The notes beneath the pieces were generated by a model. That model did not search any database and was not told the DNA's origin. It saw nothing but the letters and a program-made list of their open reading frames with translations. The position numbers and the translations under genes are program-made. Shown piece after piece: positions 32,493-43,086 of a stretch of DNA of 64,000 nucleotides. The stretch comes from Streptomyces olivochromogenes. GTDB taxonomy: Bacteria > Actinomycetota > Actinomycetes > Streptomycetales > Streptomycetaceae. The stretch is taken from NCBI RefSeq assembly GCF_001514115.1, contig NZ_KQ948464.1:124001-188000 (forward strand), read 5' to 3'. Position 1 is the stretch's first letter. Every line of letters starts with the position of its first letter.

Positions 32493-33104
32493 ATGGGAGA
32501 CACCGACGTGACGACCGATGCGGGCGCCCCCTGGCTGATCGTGGGCCTCGGCAACCCCGGCCCCGAGTACGCCATGAACCGGCACAACGTGGGCTTCATG
32601 GTCGCCGACCTGCTGGCGGAGCGGATCGGCGGCAGGTTCAAGCGGGCCGGCAAGGCACAGGCCCAGGTGATCGAGGGGCGTATCGGCCCGCCGGGCCCGG
32701 CGAACCGCCGGGTGATCCTGGCCAAGCCGATGTCGTACATGAACCTGTCCGGCGGCCCGGTGACCGCGCTGCGGGACTTCTACAAGGTGCCGACGGCGAA
32801 CATCGTCGCGATCCATGACGAGCTGGACATCGACTACGGCGTCCTGCGTCTGAAGCTCGGCGGTGGCGACAACGGCCACAACGGGCTGAAGTCGATGACG
32901 AAGGCGATGGGCTCCGACTACCACCGGGTGCGGTTCGGCATCGGGCGGCCTCCGGGGCGGATGCAGGTCGCCGACTTCGTCCTGAAGGACTTCTCCTCGG
33001 CGGAGCGCAAGGAACTCGACTACTTCGTGGACCGGGCCTCGGACGCCGTGGAGTGCCTCGTCATCGAGGGGCTGGAGCGGGCGCAGGGCACGTACAACTC
33101 CTGA
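32493..33104 (+). CDS. pth: Peptidyl-tRNA hydrolase
   Basis: A 203-residue enzyme releasing peptides from stalled peptidyl-tRNA. Family motifs: LIVGLGNPGPEYAMNRHNVGFM with the catalytic His (~32), KPMSYMNLSGGPV, the catalytic Asp in HDELDIDYG (~110) and GGGDNGHNGLKS. Length typical. ATG 32493 follows AAGGACAC; a GTG six codons later is a possible alternative. Last gene of the glmU-prs-rplY-pth series. Confidence 0.96.
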   Translation: MGDTDVTTDAGAPWLIVGLGNPGPEYAMNRHNVGFMVADLLAERIGGRFKRAGKAQAQVIEGRIGPPGPANRRVILAKPMSYMNLSGGPVTALRDFYKVPTANIVAIHDELDIDYGVLRLKLGGGDNGHNGLKSMTKAMGSDYHRVRFGIGRPPGRMQVADFVLKDFSSAERKELDYFVDRASDAVECLVIEGLERAQGTYNS

Positions 33105-33209
33105 GCGGTTCTCCGGGGCGGTCGATGTACGCGTACAACTGCCGACTTGTCGCCCGCCGGAACCGGCCGGGGTTGACCGGGCGCGCAGCCATGGCCAAGG
33201 ATCGCCGCC

Positions 33210-33707
33210 ATGCCTGCCGTCGCCGCACATCGAGGCTCCCGTCGGAGCGCACATCCGGCGCTGCGGTTCGGGCGGCTCGCGGCGATGGGTACGGTCGCGG
33301 CGCTGATCCTGATCGCGGGCGTCTGGGGTTCCTGGGGCACGGCCCAGCACGTGATGCTGAGCAAGGGCCGGGAGCAGGGGACGATGACCGTGAGCGAGTG
33401 CTCCGGCGATGTCTGTACGGGGACGTACGCGCCGACCTCGACGGGGTCGCGGGCGCGGGCGCACGTCACCATCGACGAGGCGGTCGCGGTGCGCAAGGGC
33501 CGGACGTACACGGTGACCGTGAAGCCCGGGAGCAGTGATGTCGTCCGTAGCGGTCCGGCGGGCGTTCTCTATGCCTGGGTCCCGCTGGGTGGCGCGTTGT
33601 TGCTCGCCTCGGTGGTGGTGGCGGGTGGCCTGCGGCTGCGGCGGGCGGCGTGGGTGCTGGCGGGGGTGGGGATCGCGCAGCTGACGGCCACGTTCCTGGT
33701 TCTGTGA
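33210..33707 (+). CDS. Hypothetical membrane protein
   Basis: A 165-residue protein with three hydrophobic segments (AAMGTVAALILIAGVWGSWG near 25-45, YAWVPLGGALLLASVVVAGG near 122-140 and a last one at the C-terminus) and an extracytoplasmic part with two close cysteines (SECSGDVCTG) that may form a disulfide. It appears conserved in Streptomyces downstream of pth, but I do not know its function. Followed by a perfect terminator palindrome shared with ppc. Confidence 0.7.
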   Translation: MPAVAAHRGSRRSAHPALRFGRLAAMGTVAALILIAGVWGSWGTAQHVMLSKGREQGTMTVSECSGDVCTGTYAPTSTGSRARAHVTIDEAVAVRKGRTYTVTVKPGSSDVVRSGPAGVLYAWVPLGGALLLASVVVAGGLRLRRAAWVLAGVGIAQLTATFLVL

Positions 33708-33748
33708 CCTGGTCTTGAAGTGACGGGTGCTTGAAACGAGGGGCTCGT

Positions 33749-33796
33749 GCAAGAGGGGTGCCCCGCGTTCGTACGAACGCGGGGCACCCCTCTTGC
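33749..33796. terminator. Perfect 48-base palindrome terminator
   Basis: GCAAGAGGGGTGCCCCGCGT followed by TCGT (33749-33772) is exactly complementary to 33773-33796. It lies between two convergent genes, the membrane protein and ppc, and should end both transcripts. Confidence 0.88.
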
Positions 33797-33812
33797 GTGA
33801 GTGCCTCGGGCG

Positions 33813-36557
<2,745 letters not shown>

Positions 36558-36898
36558 AGGTGCGGCTCCTTGCAGTGTGGAAGCTCGGCTGAAGAGTGTG
36601 GAAGCTCGTCTGAAGCTCGTCAGGGAGGGAACCCGGATGGTGGCCGCGCGGCGGGGTGCCGCTTAGGGACGTGGCATCCGGGAAGAAAACAGAACGGACC
36701 GCGCTGTCCGACCGAATCCAAGGATAGGTGTCCATGCGGACGCGCAGGCTGTTGGGCTCTTGCCGCCAGGCTGCGCGCTGCCATACTTACGACGCCGTAA
36801 GTTACGGATGCGTAGGGCCTCCCGTCAGCTGGCAGGAGGACCCTGAGATCCCGTAACCGGCCACCTCCCCCGCCCTCGAACCCCACAAGGGGATGCTC
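36558..36898. other. 341-base divergent promoter region of ppc and the desaturase
   Basis: No gene seen. The ppc-proximal part has two copies of gtggaagctcg(g/t)ctgaag (36579-36596 and 36599-36615), a short direct repeat of unknown use. Near the desaturase side an unusually AT-rich palindromic cluster is found at 36785-36807 (annotated separately). Confidence 0.6.
36785..36807. promoter_or_regulatory. Overlapping palindromes, likely TetR operator of the desaturase operon
   Basis: ACTTACG-ACGC-CGTAAGT (36785-36802) is a perfect 7-4-7 inverted repeat and overlaps CCGTAA-G-TTACGG (36795-36807), another perfect palindrome. They lie about 90 bases before the desaturase start. The downstream TetR gene in the same operon is the natural ligand-sensing repressor for it, as with other fatty-acid desaturase/TetR pairs. 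Confidence 0.65.
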
Positions 36899-37909
36899 AT
36901 GCCCACGAGTTCCGACGTGATCGACGACGCCCCGCGGTCGCCCGACGACGCCTCGCTCCCCGCCGCCACGCTCGGTGGCGAGCGAAAGGGGTCACTCGAA
37001 CAGATCACGCTGCTTCTCTTCATCGCTGTTCCGTTCGTAGCCCTCGTGGCAGCGGTGCCGCTGGCCTGGGGCCGGGGGGTGAGCTGGCTGGACATCGGCC
37101 TGCTGGTCTTCTTCTACTACCTGGGTTGCCACGGCGTCACGATCGGCTACCACCGCTACTTCACGCACGGCTCCTTCAAGGCGAAGCGCCCGCTGCGGAT
37201 CGGGCTGGCGATCGCCGGTTCGATGGCGGTCGAGGGCCCTGTGGTCCGCTGGGTCGCCGACCATCGCAAGCACCACAAGTTCTCCGACGCCGAGGGTGAC
37301 CCTCACTCGCCGTGGCGCTACGGGGAGACGGTGCCGGCCCTGATGAAGGGCCTGTGGTGGGCGCACATCGGCTGGATGTTCGACGAGGAGCGGACGCCGC
37401 AGGAGAAGTACGCGCCGGACCTGATCAGGGACCCGGCGATCCGCGCGATCTCGCGCCATTTCATCTACTGGACGATGCTGTCCCTCGCGCTCCCCCCGCT
37501 GATCGGCGGTCTGGCGACGATGTCCTGGTGGGGCGCGTTCACCGGCTTCTTCTGGGGCTCTCTCGTGCGGGTGGCGCTGCTGCACCACGTCACCTGGTCG
37601 ATCAACTCGATCTGTCACGCGGTGGGGAAGCGGCCGTTCAAGTCGCGGGACCGCTCGGGCAATGTGTGGTGGCTGGCCGTGCTGTCCTGCGGTGAGTCCT
37701 GGCACAACCTGCACCACGCCGACCCGACGTCGGCGCGGCACGGCGTGCAGCGCGGCCAGGTCGACTCCTCGGCGCGGATCATCCGCTGGTGCGAGCAGCT
37801 CGGCTGGGCGTACGACGTGCGCTGGCCGTCACGCTCGCGTATCGATTCGAAGCGCAACACGGACGGGTCAGCCTCCCGGGGCGAGACGGAATCCGCTGAA
37901 GCGGCATGA
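36899..37909 (+). CDS. Acyl-CoA (delta-9 type) fatty acid desaturase
   Basis: A 336-residue membrane di-iron enzyme that introduces a double bond into acyl chains. The three histidine boxes are intact: HRYFTH (~84), HRKHH (~122) and HNLHH (~268). Four membrane helices flank them, including ITLLLFIAVPFVALVAAVPL. ATG 36899 fits AAGGGG six bases upstream better than ATG 36893, which the ribosome site would touch. The stop overlaps the TetR start by 4 bases, so membrane fluidity gene and regulator are co-translated. A palindromic operator lies in front. Confidence 0.93.
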   Translation: MPTSSDVIDDAPRSPDDASLPAATLGGERKGSLEQITLLLFIAVPFVALVAAVPLAWGRGVSWLDIGLLVFFYYLGCHGVTIGYHRYFTHGSFKAKRPLRIGLAIAGSMAVEGPVVRWVADHRKHHKFSDAEGDPHSPWRYGETVPALMKGLWWAHIGWMFDEERTPQEKYAPDLIRDPAIRAISRHFIYWTMLSLALPPLIGGLATMSWWGAFTGFFWGSLVRVALLHHVTWSINSICHAVGKRPFKSRDRSGNVWWLAVLSCGESWHNLHHADPTSARHGVQRGQVDSSARIIRWCEQLGWAYDVRWPSRSRIDSKRNTDGSASRGETESAEAA

Positions 37910-38586
37910 TTGACGGCGTGGCGACCGACTCCAGCAGCACCCCGAGCAGCAGTGAAAAGCCGCGGCGTGCGCGCCGCACCCGCATGACCGGTGCGGAGCG
38001 TCGTCAGCAGCTGCTGGAGATCGGTCGCACCCTGTTCGCGGCGAAGGGCTTCGAGGGGACGTCGGTGGAGGAGATCGCGGCGAAGGCCGGCGTCTCCAAG
38101 CCGGTGGTCTACGAGCATTTCGGCGGCAAGGAGGGGCTGTACGCGGTGGTGGTGGACCGCGAGATGCGCCGTCTGCTGGACATGGTGACCGGCTCTCTCA
38201 CCGCCGGTCACCCCCGCGAGTTGTGCGAGCAGGCCGCGTTCGCTCTTCTGGACTACATCGAGGAGTACACGGACGGCTTCCGGATCCTGGTCCGTGACTC
38301 GCCCATTCCCCAGTCGACGGGTTCCTTCGCGTCGCTGATCTCGGACATCGCCACCCAGGTGGAGGACATCCTGGGCCGGGAGTTCAAGCTGCGTGGCTTC
38401 GACCCGAAACTGGCTCCCCTCTACGCCCAGGCCCTGGTCGGCATGGTCGCCCTGACGGGCCAGTGGTGGCTGGACGTCCGCAAGCCCCGTAAGGCGGAGG
38501 TGGCGGCCCATCTGGTGAACCTGGCCTGGCACGGACTGGACGGTCTGGAGCCGAAGCCGCGCTTGATCGGTCATCGCAAGTCCTAG
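37906..38586 (+). CDS. TetR family regulator, probable desaturase repressor
   Basis: A 226-residue regulator. After a Ser/Arg-rich lead of ~25 residues the HTH is MTGAERRQQLLEIGRTLFAAKGFEGTSVEEIAAKAGVSKPVVYEHFGGKEGLY (27-78). The C-terminal ligand domain includes WWLDVRKPRKAEVAAHLVNLAWHGLDGL. Its start overlaps the desaturase stop (ATGA), and the desaturase promoter holds a strong palindrome, so it probably represses this operon in response to acyl-CoA. Its last 4 bases overlap the convergent VOC gene. Confidence 0.9.
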   Translation: MIDGVATDSSSTPSSSEKPRRARRTRMTGAERRQQLLEIGRTLFAAKGFEGTSVEEIAAKAGVSKPVVYEHFGGKEGLYAVVVDREMRRLLDMVTGSLTAGHPRELCEQAAFALLDYIEEYTDGFRILVRDSPIPQSTGSFASLISDIATQVEDILGREFKLRGFDPKLAPLYAQALVGMVALTGQWWLDVRKPRKAEVAAHLVNLAWHGLDGLEPKPRLIGHRKS

Positions 38587-38990
38587 GACCCGAGCCGCTC
38601 CTGCGAACGGGAGCCGGGTTGTTCCGCGGATCCGTGTGGCTGCAGGAACTCCAGTCGGTTGCCGACGGGGTCCTCGGAGTAGAAGCGGCGGTGGCCGGGG
38701 AGGTTGTCGTCCCAGGTGACCTCGGCCTCGTGGGCCCGCAGGCGGGCGGCGAACGCATCGATGCCGGTGACGCGCAGCCCGGGGTGGGCCTTTTTCGCGG
38801 GCCGGAAGTCCTTCTCGATTCCCAGGTGCAGTTGCACGGCCCCTGCCCGGAACCAGCAGCCGCCGCGGGCGGCGAGGGCGGGTGGTTTGGGGATCTCGGT
38901 CATGCCGAGAGCCTCGACGTAGTACACGCGCAGGAGGTCCTCCGTGCCGGGCGGGGCCGCGAGCTGGACGTGGTCGACGGCGGCGAGCAT
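38583..38990 (-). CDS. VOC (glyoxalase/bleomycin resistance) family protein
   Basis: A 135-residue protein with two beta-alpha-beta-beta-beta units: VDHVQLAAPPGTEDLLRVYYVEALGM ... WFRAGAVQLHLGIE and GIDAFAARLRAHEAEV ... HRRFYSEDPVGNRLEFLQ. Metal-ligand positions are His (VDHVQ), the HLG His and the Glu of LEFLQ. Substrate unknown. Four bases before its start end the methyltransferase gene lies upstream with a 4-base gap, suggesting one operon with tam. The C-terminus overlaps the TetR stop. Confidence 0.85.
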   Translation of the reverse strand: MLAAVDHVQLAAPPGTEDLLRVYYVEALGMTEIPKPPALAARGGCWFRAGAVQLHLGIEKDFRPAKKAHPGLRVTGIDAFAARLRAHEAEVTWDDNLPGHRRFYSEDPVGNRLEFLQPHGSAEQPGSRSQERLGS

Positions 38991-38994
38991 CCGC

Positions 38995-39804
38995 TCACGC
39001 TTCCTTGTGCGCCACGGCGAACAGGCGGCGGAAGGGCAGCACCGTGCCGTACGGGGCCGTCGGGTAGGCGTCGCGCAGCAGGTCGCGGTATTCGCTGACG
39101 AAGGCGTCGCGGGCGTCCGGGTCGTCGGCGAGGGCCGTCAGCACCGGGCGCAGCCCCGTGCCCTTCACCCAGTCCAGTACCGGATCCTCACCGGTCAGGA
39201 TCTGCTCGTACGTCGTCTGCCAGACGTCCGTCTCGCAGCCGAGGCGGGCGAGCCGGTCCAGGTAGACCAGCGGTTCGTGGACGGAGTCCTCGTGCCGCAG
39301 GACGTCTTCGAGGCGGTCCTTCCAGCGGGCGGAGGCGGCGAGCTCGCGCATCAGGGCGTGCAGGGGCGCGTCGATGTTGTCGGGGATCTGGAAGGCGAAG
39401 GTGCCGCCGGACGCCAGCGCGGCCACCCAGTCGCGGAAGCGCTCCAGATGCCCGGGCACCCACTGCAGCGCCGCGTTCGACACGATCAGGTCGTACGTCT
39501 GCGTAGGCGCCCAGGTCGCCGCGTCCGCGTGGGCGAAGTCGAGGCGTCCGCCGCCGGCGGTGGGGCCCGCGTACGGCTGCGTCCTGGCGAGCATCTCGGG
39601 GGAGTTGTCGTACCCGGTGATGTGCGCGGTGGGCCAGCGGTCGGCGAGGAGGGCGGTCACGTTGCCCGGGCCGCAGCCGAGGTCGGCGATGCGGGGCGGG
39701 GTGCCGGGGAGGTCGGGGACCCGGGCGAGGAGGTCGATGAACGGGCGGGCGCGGTGGCCGGCGTGACGCAGGTACTGGGCGGGGTCCCAGGTGGGAGTAG
39801 TCAT
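38995..39804 (-). CDS. tam: Trans-aconitate 2-methyltransferase
   Basis: A 269-residue SAM-dependent methyltransferase. Motif I is ADLGCGPGNVT (~41-51), then ITGYDNSPEML, DFAHADAATWAP and the family-specific SNAALQWVPGHL; the end LPFRRLFAVAHK is also typical. Tam methylates trans-aconitate, an inhibitor of aconitase, removing it. ATG 39802-39804 has GGGGGAAAG upstream. It is divergent from a MarR regulator (TamR type) with three operator-like repeats between. The VOC gene follows closely. Confidence 0.92.
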   Translation of the reverse strand: MTTPTWDPAQYLRHAGHRARPFIDLLARVPDLPGTPPRIADLGCGPGNVTALLADRWPTAHITGYDNSPEMLARTQPYAGPTAGGGRLDFAHADAATWAPTQTYDLIVSNAALQWVPGHLERFRDWVAALASGGTFAFQIPDNIDAPLHALMRELAASARWKDRLEDVLRHEDSVHEPLVYLDRLARLGCETDVWQTTYEQILTGEDPVLDWVKGTGLRPVLTALADDPDARDAFVSEYRDLLRDAYPTAPYGTVLPFRRLFAVAHKEA

Positions 39805-39830
39805 GTCTGCTACTTTCCCCCTTCATTTAT

Positions 39831-39872
39831 CTTGATGTCAAGAGACTTGATATCAAGAGACTTCATGTCGAC
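39831..39872. promoter_or_regulatory. TamR operator: three palindromic sites at 15-base spacing
   Basis: CTTGATGTCAAG (39831-39842, one mismatch pair), CTTGATATCAAG (39846-39857, perfect) and the degenerate CTTCATGTCGAC (39861-39872) have centres exactly 15 bases apart in the gap between tam and the MarR gene. TamR of S. coelicolor is known to bind palindromes in this very gap and to release on binding (trans-)aconitate or related citrate-like ligands. Confidence 0.85.
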
Positions 39873-39880
39873 ACAACCAC

Positions 39881-39893
39881 TACACTGATCGTC
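39881..39893 (+). promoter_or_regulatory. -10 element of a probable leaderless MarR transcript
   Basis: TACACT (39881-39886) ends 7 bases before the ATG at 39894, so the transcription start would coincide with the A of the start codon. There is no ribosome site before this ATG, which agrees with leaderless translation. Confidence 0.5.
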
Positions 39894-40391
39894 ATGGAGG
39901 ACGAGGTCGATCGGCTGGTCGCAGCATGGCGCCGGGAGCGCCCTGACCTCGACGTGGAACCGCTCGAGGTACTCAGCCGGGTGAGCAGGCTCGCCCGGCA
40001 CCTGGACCGCGCCCGGCGGCTGGCGTTCTCCGAGCACAGCCTGGAGCCCTGGGAGTTCGACGTGCTGACCGCACTGCGGCGCGCGGGCTCCCCGTACCAG
40101 CTCTCCCCCGGCCAGCTGCTCACGCAGACGCTCGTCACCTCCGGCACGATGACCAACCGCATCGACCGGCTGACGAAGAAGGGCCTGGTGGAGCGCCTCC
40201 CGGACCCGAGCGACCGCCGGGGCGTACTCGTGCGCCTCACGGACGAGGGACGCGACCGCGCCGACCAGGCGCTCGCCGGTCTCCTCGACCAGGAGCGCGC
40301 GATCCTGGCCGAACTCAGCAGGGCGCAGCGCGGTGAACTAGCGTCCCTGCTACGCCAGCTGACCGCCCCGTTCGACAACATCCCCGGCTAG
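39894..40391 (+). CDS. tamR: MarR family regulator, TamR type
   Basis: A 165-residue MarR protein with winged HTH: LEPWEFDVLTALRRAGSPYQLSPGQLLTQTLVTSGTMTNRIDRLTKKGLVERLPDPSDRRGVLVRLTDEG (~48-118). Dimerisation helices flank it. The N-terminal helix (DEVDRLVAAWRRERPDLDVEPLEVLSRVSRLARHLD) is typical of the HucR/TamR/UrtR branch. Divergent from tam with paired palindromes between, matching S. coelicolor TamR, which derepresses tam and aconitase-linked genes under oxidative stress. Its last 42 bases overlap the convergent response-regulator gene. Confidence 0.88.
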   Translation: MEDEVDRLVAAWRRERPDLDVEPLEVLSRVSRLARHLDRARRLAFSEHSLEPWEFDVLTALRRAGSPYQLSPGQLLTQTLVTSGTMTNRIDRLTKKGLVERLPDPSDRRGVLVRLTDEGRDRADQALAGLLDQERAILAELSRAQRGELASLLRQLTAPFDNIPG

Positions 40392-41117
40392 GTCGACGGG
40401 TCCGACCCCGGCCCGGCGGGCGAGGGCGACCGCGGCGAGCGTCGAGTGGACGCCCAACTTCCCCAGCACGTTCTGCATATGGGTCCGGACGGTGTGCGGG
40501 GAGAGGAACAGCCTCTCCGCGACGGCCTTGCGCCCCAGCCCCGCGACCATGCACCGCAGCACTTCCCGCTCCCGCGGCGTGAGCGACTCGACCAGCCGCT
40601 CGCTCTCGGTGCGGTGCTTGCGCGCGGCGGTCAACTCCCGCAGGACGCCGGTGAGCAGGGCGGGCGGCAGATGCGTCTCGTCGCGCAGCACACCCCGTAT
40701 GACGGTCAGGAGCCGCGACAGGGAACAGTCCTTGGCGACCCACCCCGAGGCGCCGGCCTGCAGTGCGAGGGCGGCGCGGCGCGGATCGTCCTTCTCGGCG
40801 AGCACGACGATGCGCACGCTCGGCTGCCCCGAACGGACGCCCGCCACGAGCGAGATGCCGTCGACGAGCCCGTCCTCGTTGCCCTCCTGGACCGGTACGG
40901 CAGGACGGGCGCCGGGCAGATTGCCGCCCAGGTCGGCGTCGACGAGCAGCACGTCGAATCTGCGGCCCTCCGCGGACGCCCGCTCCAGGCAGCGCAGCGC
41001 GGCCGGGCCGCTGCCGGCGGCGGACACGTCGACGTCGGGCTCGGCGGCCAGGGCGGCGGCGAGCGACTCGGCGAAGATGCGGTGGTCGTCGACGACCAGG
41101 ACACGGATGCGAACCAC
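40350..41117 (-). CDS. Orphan LuxR-type response regulator
   Basis: A 255-residue protein. The receiver part has RVLVVDDHRIFAESLAAAL (acidic pair), VLLVDADLG (acceptor Asp position), and GASGWVAKD (Lys); a 20-residue insert (NLPGARPAVPVQEGNEDG) follows the acceptor. The C-terminal HTH is LTPREREVLRCMVAGLGRKAVAERLFLSPHTVRTHMQNVLGKLGVHS. No kinase is adjacent. Start GTG 41115-41117 follows GGGGGTATCA; a GTG four codons earlier is possible. Its 3' end overlaps the MarR gene by 42 bases on the other strand. It resembles the degenerate regulator at 48146 in overall design (DDHR(I/L)xAExLA start). Confidence 0.85.
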   Translation of the reverse strand: MVRIRVLVVDDHRIFAESLAAALAAEPDVDVSAAGSGPAALRCLERASAEGRRFDVLLVDADLGGNLPGARPAVPVQEGNEDGLVDGISLVAGVRSGQPSVRIVVLAEKDDPRRAALALQAGASGWVAKDCSLSRLLTVIRGVLRDETHLPPALLTGVLRELTAARKHRTESERLVESLTPREREVLRCMVAGLGRKAVAERLFLSPHTVRTHMQNVLGKLGVHSTLAAVALARRAGVGPVDLAGDVVERGGQLA

Positions 41118-41385
41118 TGATACCCCCACTGGTCGGGGGACGGACCGGCGCAGGTACGACACCCGAAGTGATCCCGAGCCCGCTCGAACTCGGAAAACGG
41201 AGTGCCGCAGCCGCACGGCCGCCGCCGTGCTGGAACTGCTACCCCCACTTCGGGCGTCGTACCCGACTGTCTCGCCCCCTGATCAGCACCGGCCCCCACC
41301 GGCACTGTTCACAGGGTACGACCGGGGGCGGGCAGCGGAAGGCAATTTGCAGAACTGATTGGCCAGCGCGTTTATGGTGAGCCGT

Positions 41386-41829
41386 ATGTTTCGTATGGAG
41401 ACAGGAGACGACAAAGACCGGCGTGATCTGCTCCGCCGGCGACTGCGCGACACGAACACACAGGCGTCTCCGGTCCTCCGCGCTCTGCGCGGCACCCCTG
41501 CCGAACGGGAACTTCCGCTCCACGTCTGGGCCTTGGACGCCGACGGGGCACTCGCGGGCGGCCTCGTCGGTCACACCTGGACGACGTGGCTGCACGTGAC
41601 GTACCTCTGGGTGGACACGCCCCACCGCGGCTCGGGCCTCGGCGGCCGGCTCCTCGCCGAGGCCGAGCGCCTCGCCCACGAGGAGCGCGGCTGCCGCGAC
41701 TCCCGCGTGGAGACCTGGGACTTCCAGGCCCCCGAGTTCTACAGGAAACACGGCTACAAGGTGGTCTGCGTGATCCCCGACTATCCGCCGGGAATCACGG
41801 AATACACCCTGACCAAACGCTTGCCCTGA
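41386..41829 (+). CDS. GNAT family N-acetyltransferase
   Basis: A 147-residue enzyme. The acetyl-CoA loop is visible as VDTPHRGSGLGGRLLAEAERLAHEERG (motif A, ~78-104), followed by SRVETWDFQAPEFYRKHGYKVV (motif B). The first ~30 residues are charged (DDKDRRDLLRRRLRDTNTQ). No ribosome site stands before any candidate ATG; TATGGT at 41373-41378 lies 7 bases before ATG 41386, so a leaderless transcript starting there is plausible. Substrate unknown. Confidence 0.8.
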   Translation: MFRMETGDDKDRRDLLRRRLRDTNTQASPVLRALRGTPAERELPLHVWALDADGALAGGLVGHTWTTWLHVTYLWVDTPHRGSGLGGRLLAEAERLAHEERGCRDSRVETWDFQAPEFYRKHGYKVVCVIPDYPPGITEYTLTKRLP

Positions 41830-41867
41830 CCAGGACTGCCTCGTCCTCGAACTCCGTTCACCCCGAA

Positions 41868-41916
41868 GCTTTTAGGGGCGCGAGGAACTGCGCGCCCAGC
41901 CCCCACAGCCCGCAGA
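41868..41916 (+). repeat. Dispersed GC-rich intergenic repeat (copy 4)
   Basis: aggggcgcgaggaactgcgc, then gcccagcccccacagcccgcag. Lies between the GNAT gene and the end of galK (convergent genes), where it may serve as a terminator. Same family as copies near 26456 and 58681. Confidence 0.7.
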
Positions 41917-41935
41917 CAAAGAACGCACCCGAGCG

Positions 41936-43078
41936 TCAGCTCAAGCGCCGGGCGCCCGCCGAAGGCACCGCCGGAAAGACCCGAGGAGCCGTATAACCGG
42001 CGGAGCCGAACGCCTCGGTGACCGCCTTCGTCACCGTGTCCACATCCGCCGACTCCACCAGCACGATCGCCGAGCCGCCGAAGCCGCCGCCCGTCATCCG
42101 CGCACCCAGCGCCCCCGCGGCGTTGGCCGTGGCGACCACCAGGTCCAGTTCCTCGCAGGAGATCCGCAGGTCGTCCCGGAGCGAGGCGTGCCCGTCCGTG
42201 AGGACCGGACCGATGGCCCGGACATCCCCGGCGTCCAGCAGCGCGATGACCCGCTCCACCCGGTGATCGTCGGAGACGACGTGGCGGACGTATCGGCGTA
42301 CGCGCTCGTCCGACAGGCGCGCGAGCGCCGCGTCGAGCTCCTCGTACGCGACATCCCGCAGATGCGAGACCCCGAGCTGCCGCGCGCCCTCCTCGCACCC
42401 TTCGCGCCGCTCGGCGTACGCCCCGTCGCCCAGCGCGTGCTTCACCCGCGTGTCGACGACCAGCAACTCCAGCCCCTGGGAGGCCAGATCGAAGGGGACC
42501 TGCCGGATGGACAGATCGCGGCAGTCGAGGTGCAGGGCGTGCCCCTCGGTGCAGCACGCGGACGCCGTCTGGTCCATGATCCCGCAGGGCACGCCGACGA
42601 AGTCGTTCTCGGCGCGCTGGGCGAGCCGGGCCAGTTCGGGCCCGGTGAGGCCGAGTTCGTACAGGTCGTCGAGGGCGAGCGCGGTCACGACCTCCAGAGC
42701 GGCGGAGGAGGACAGGCCCGCCCCCGTCGGCACGGTCGAGGCGAGGTGCACGTCCGCGCCCGTCACCGCGTGCCCCGCCTCGCGCAGCGCCCACACCACG
42801 CCCGCCGGGTACGCGGCCCAGCTGGTGTTGGTCAGCGGCGCCAGCTCGTCGACATGCAGTTCGACGACCGGGCCCTCGATGTCGGCGGAGTGCAGCCGCA
42901 GCACCCCGTCCGTGCGCCGGGACACCGCCGCCACCGCCGTGTGCGGCAGGGCGAGCGGCATCACGAACCCCTCGTTGAAGTCCGTGTACTCGCCGATCAG
43001 GTTGACCCGCCCCGGCGCCGCCCAGACGCCTTCCGGTGCGGTCCCGTACAGCTCCTCGAACCCCTCGCGAACGCCCAC
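41936..43078 (-). CDS. galK: Galactokinase
   Basis: A 380-residue GHMP kinase phosphorylating galactose at C1, the first Leloir step. Motifs: GRVNLIGEYTDFNEGFVMP (family signature, ~23-41), PTGAGLSSSAALEV (ATP loop, ~120) and ARMTGGGFGGSAI (~325). GTG 43076-43078 is chosen as start, 8 bases after the galE stop with AGGAGCGGTAGG upstream; a longer frame would overlap galE. Last gene of galT-galE-galK. Confidence 0.95.
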   Translation of the reverse strand: MGVREGFEELYGTAPEGVWAAPGRVNLIGEYTDFNEGFVMPLALPHTAVAAVSRRTDGVLRLHSADIEGPVVELHVDELAPLTNTSWAAYPAGVVWALREAGHAVTGADVHLASTVPTGAGLSSSAALEVVTALALDDLYELGLTGPELARLAQRAENDFVGVPCGIMDQTASACCTEGHALHLDCRDLSIRQVPFDLASQGLELLVVDTRVKHALGDGAYAERREGCEEGARQLGVSHLRDVAYEELDAALARLSDERVRRYVRHVVSDDHRVERVIALLDAGDVRAIGPVLTDGHASLRDDLRISCEELDLVVATANAAGALGARMTGGGFGGSAIVLVESADVDTVTKAVTEAFGSAGYTAPRVFPAVPSAGARRLS

Positions 43079-43086
43079 CGAATTAC

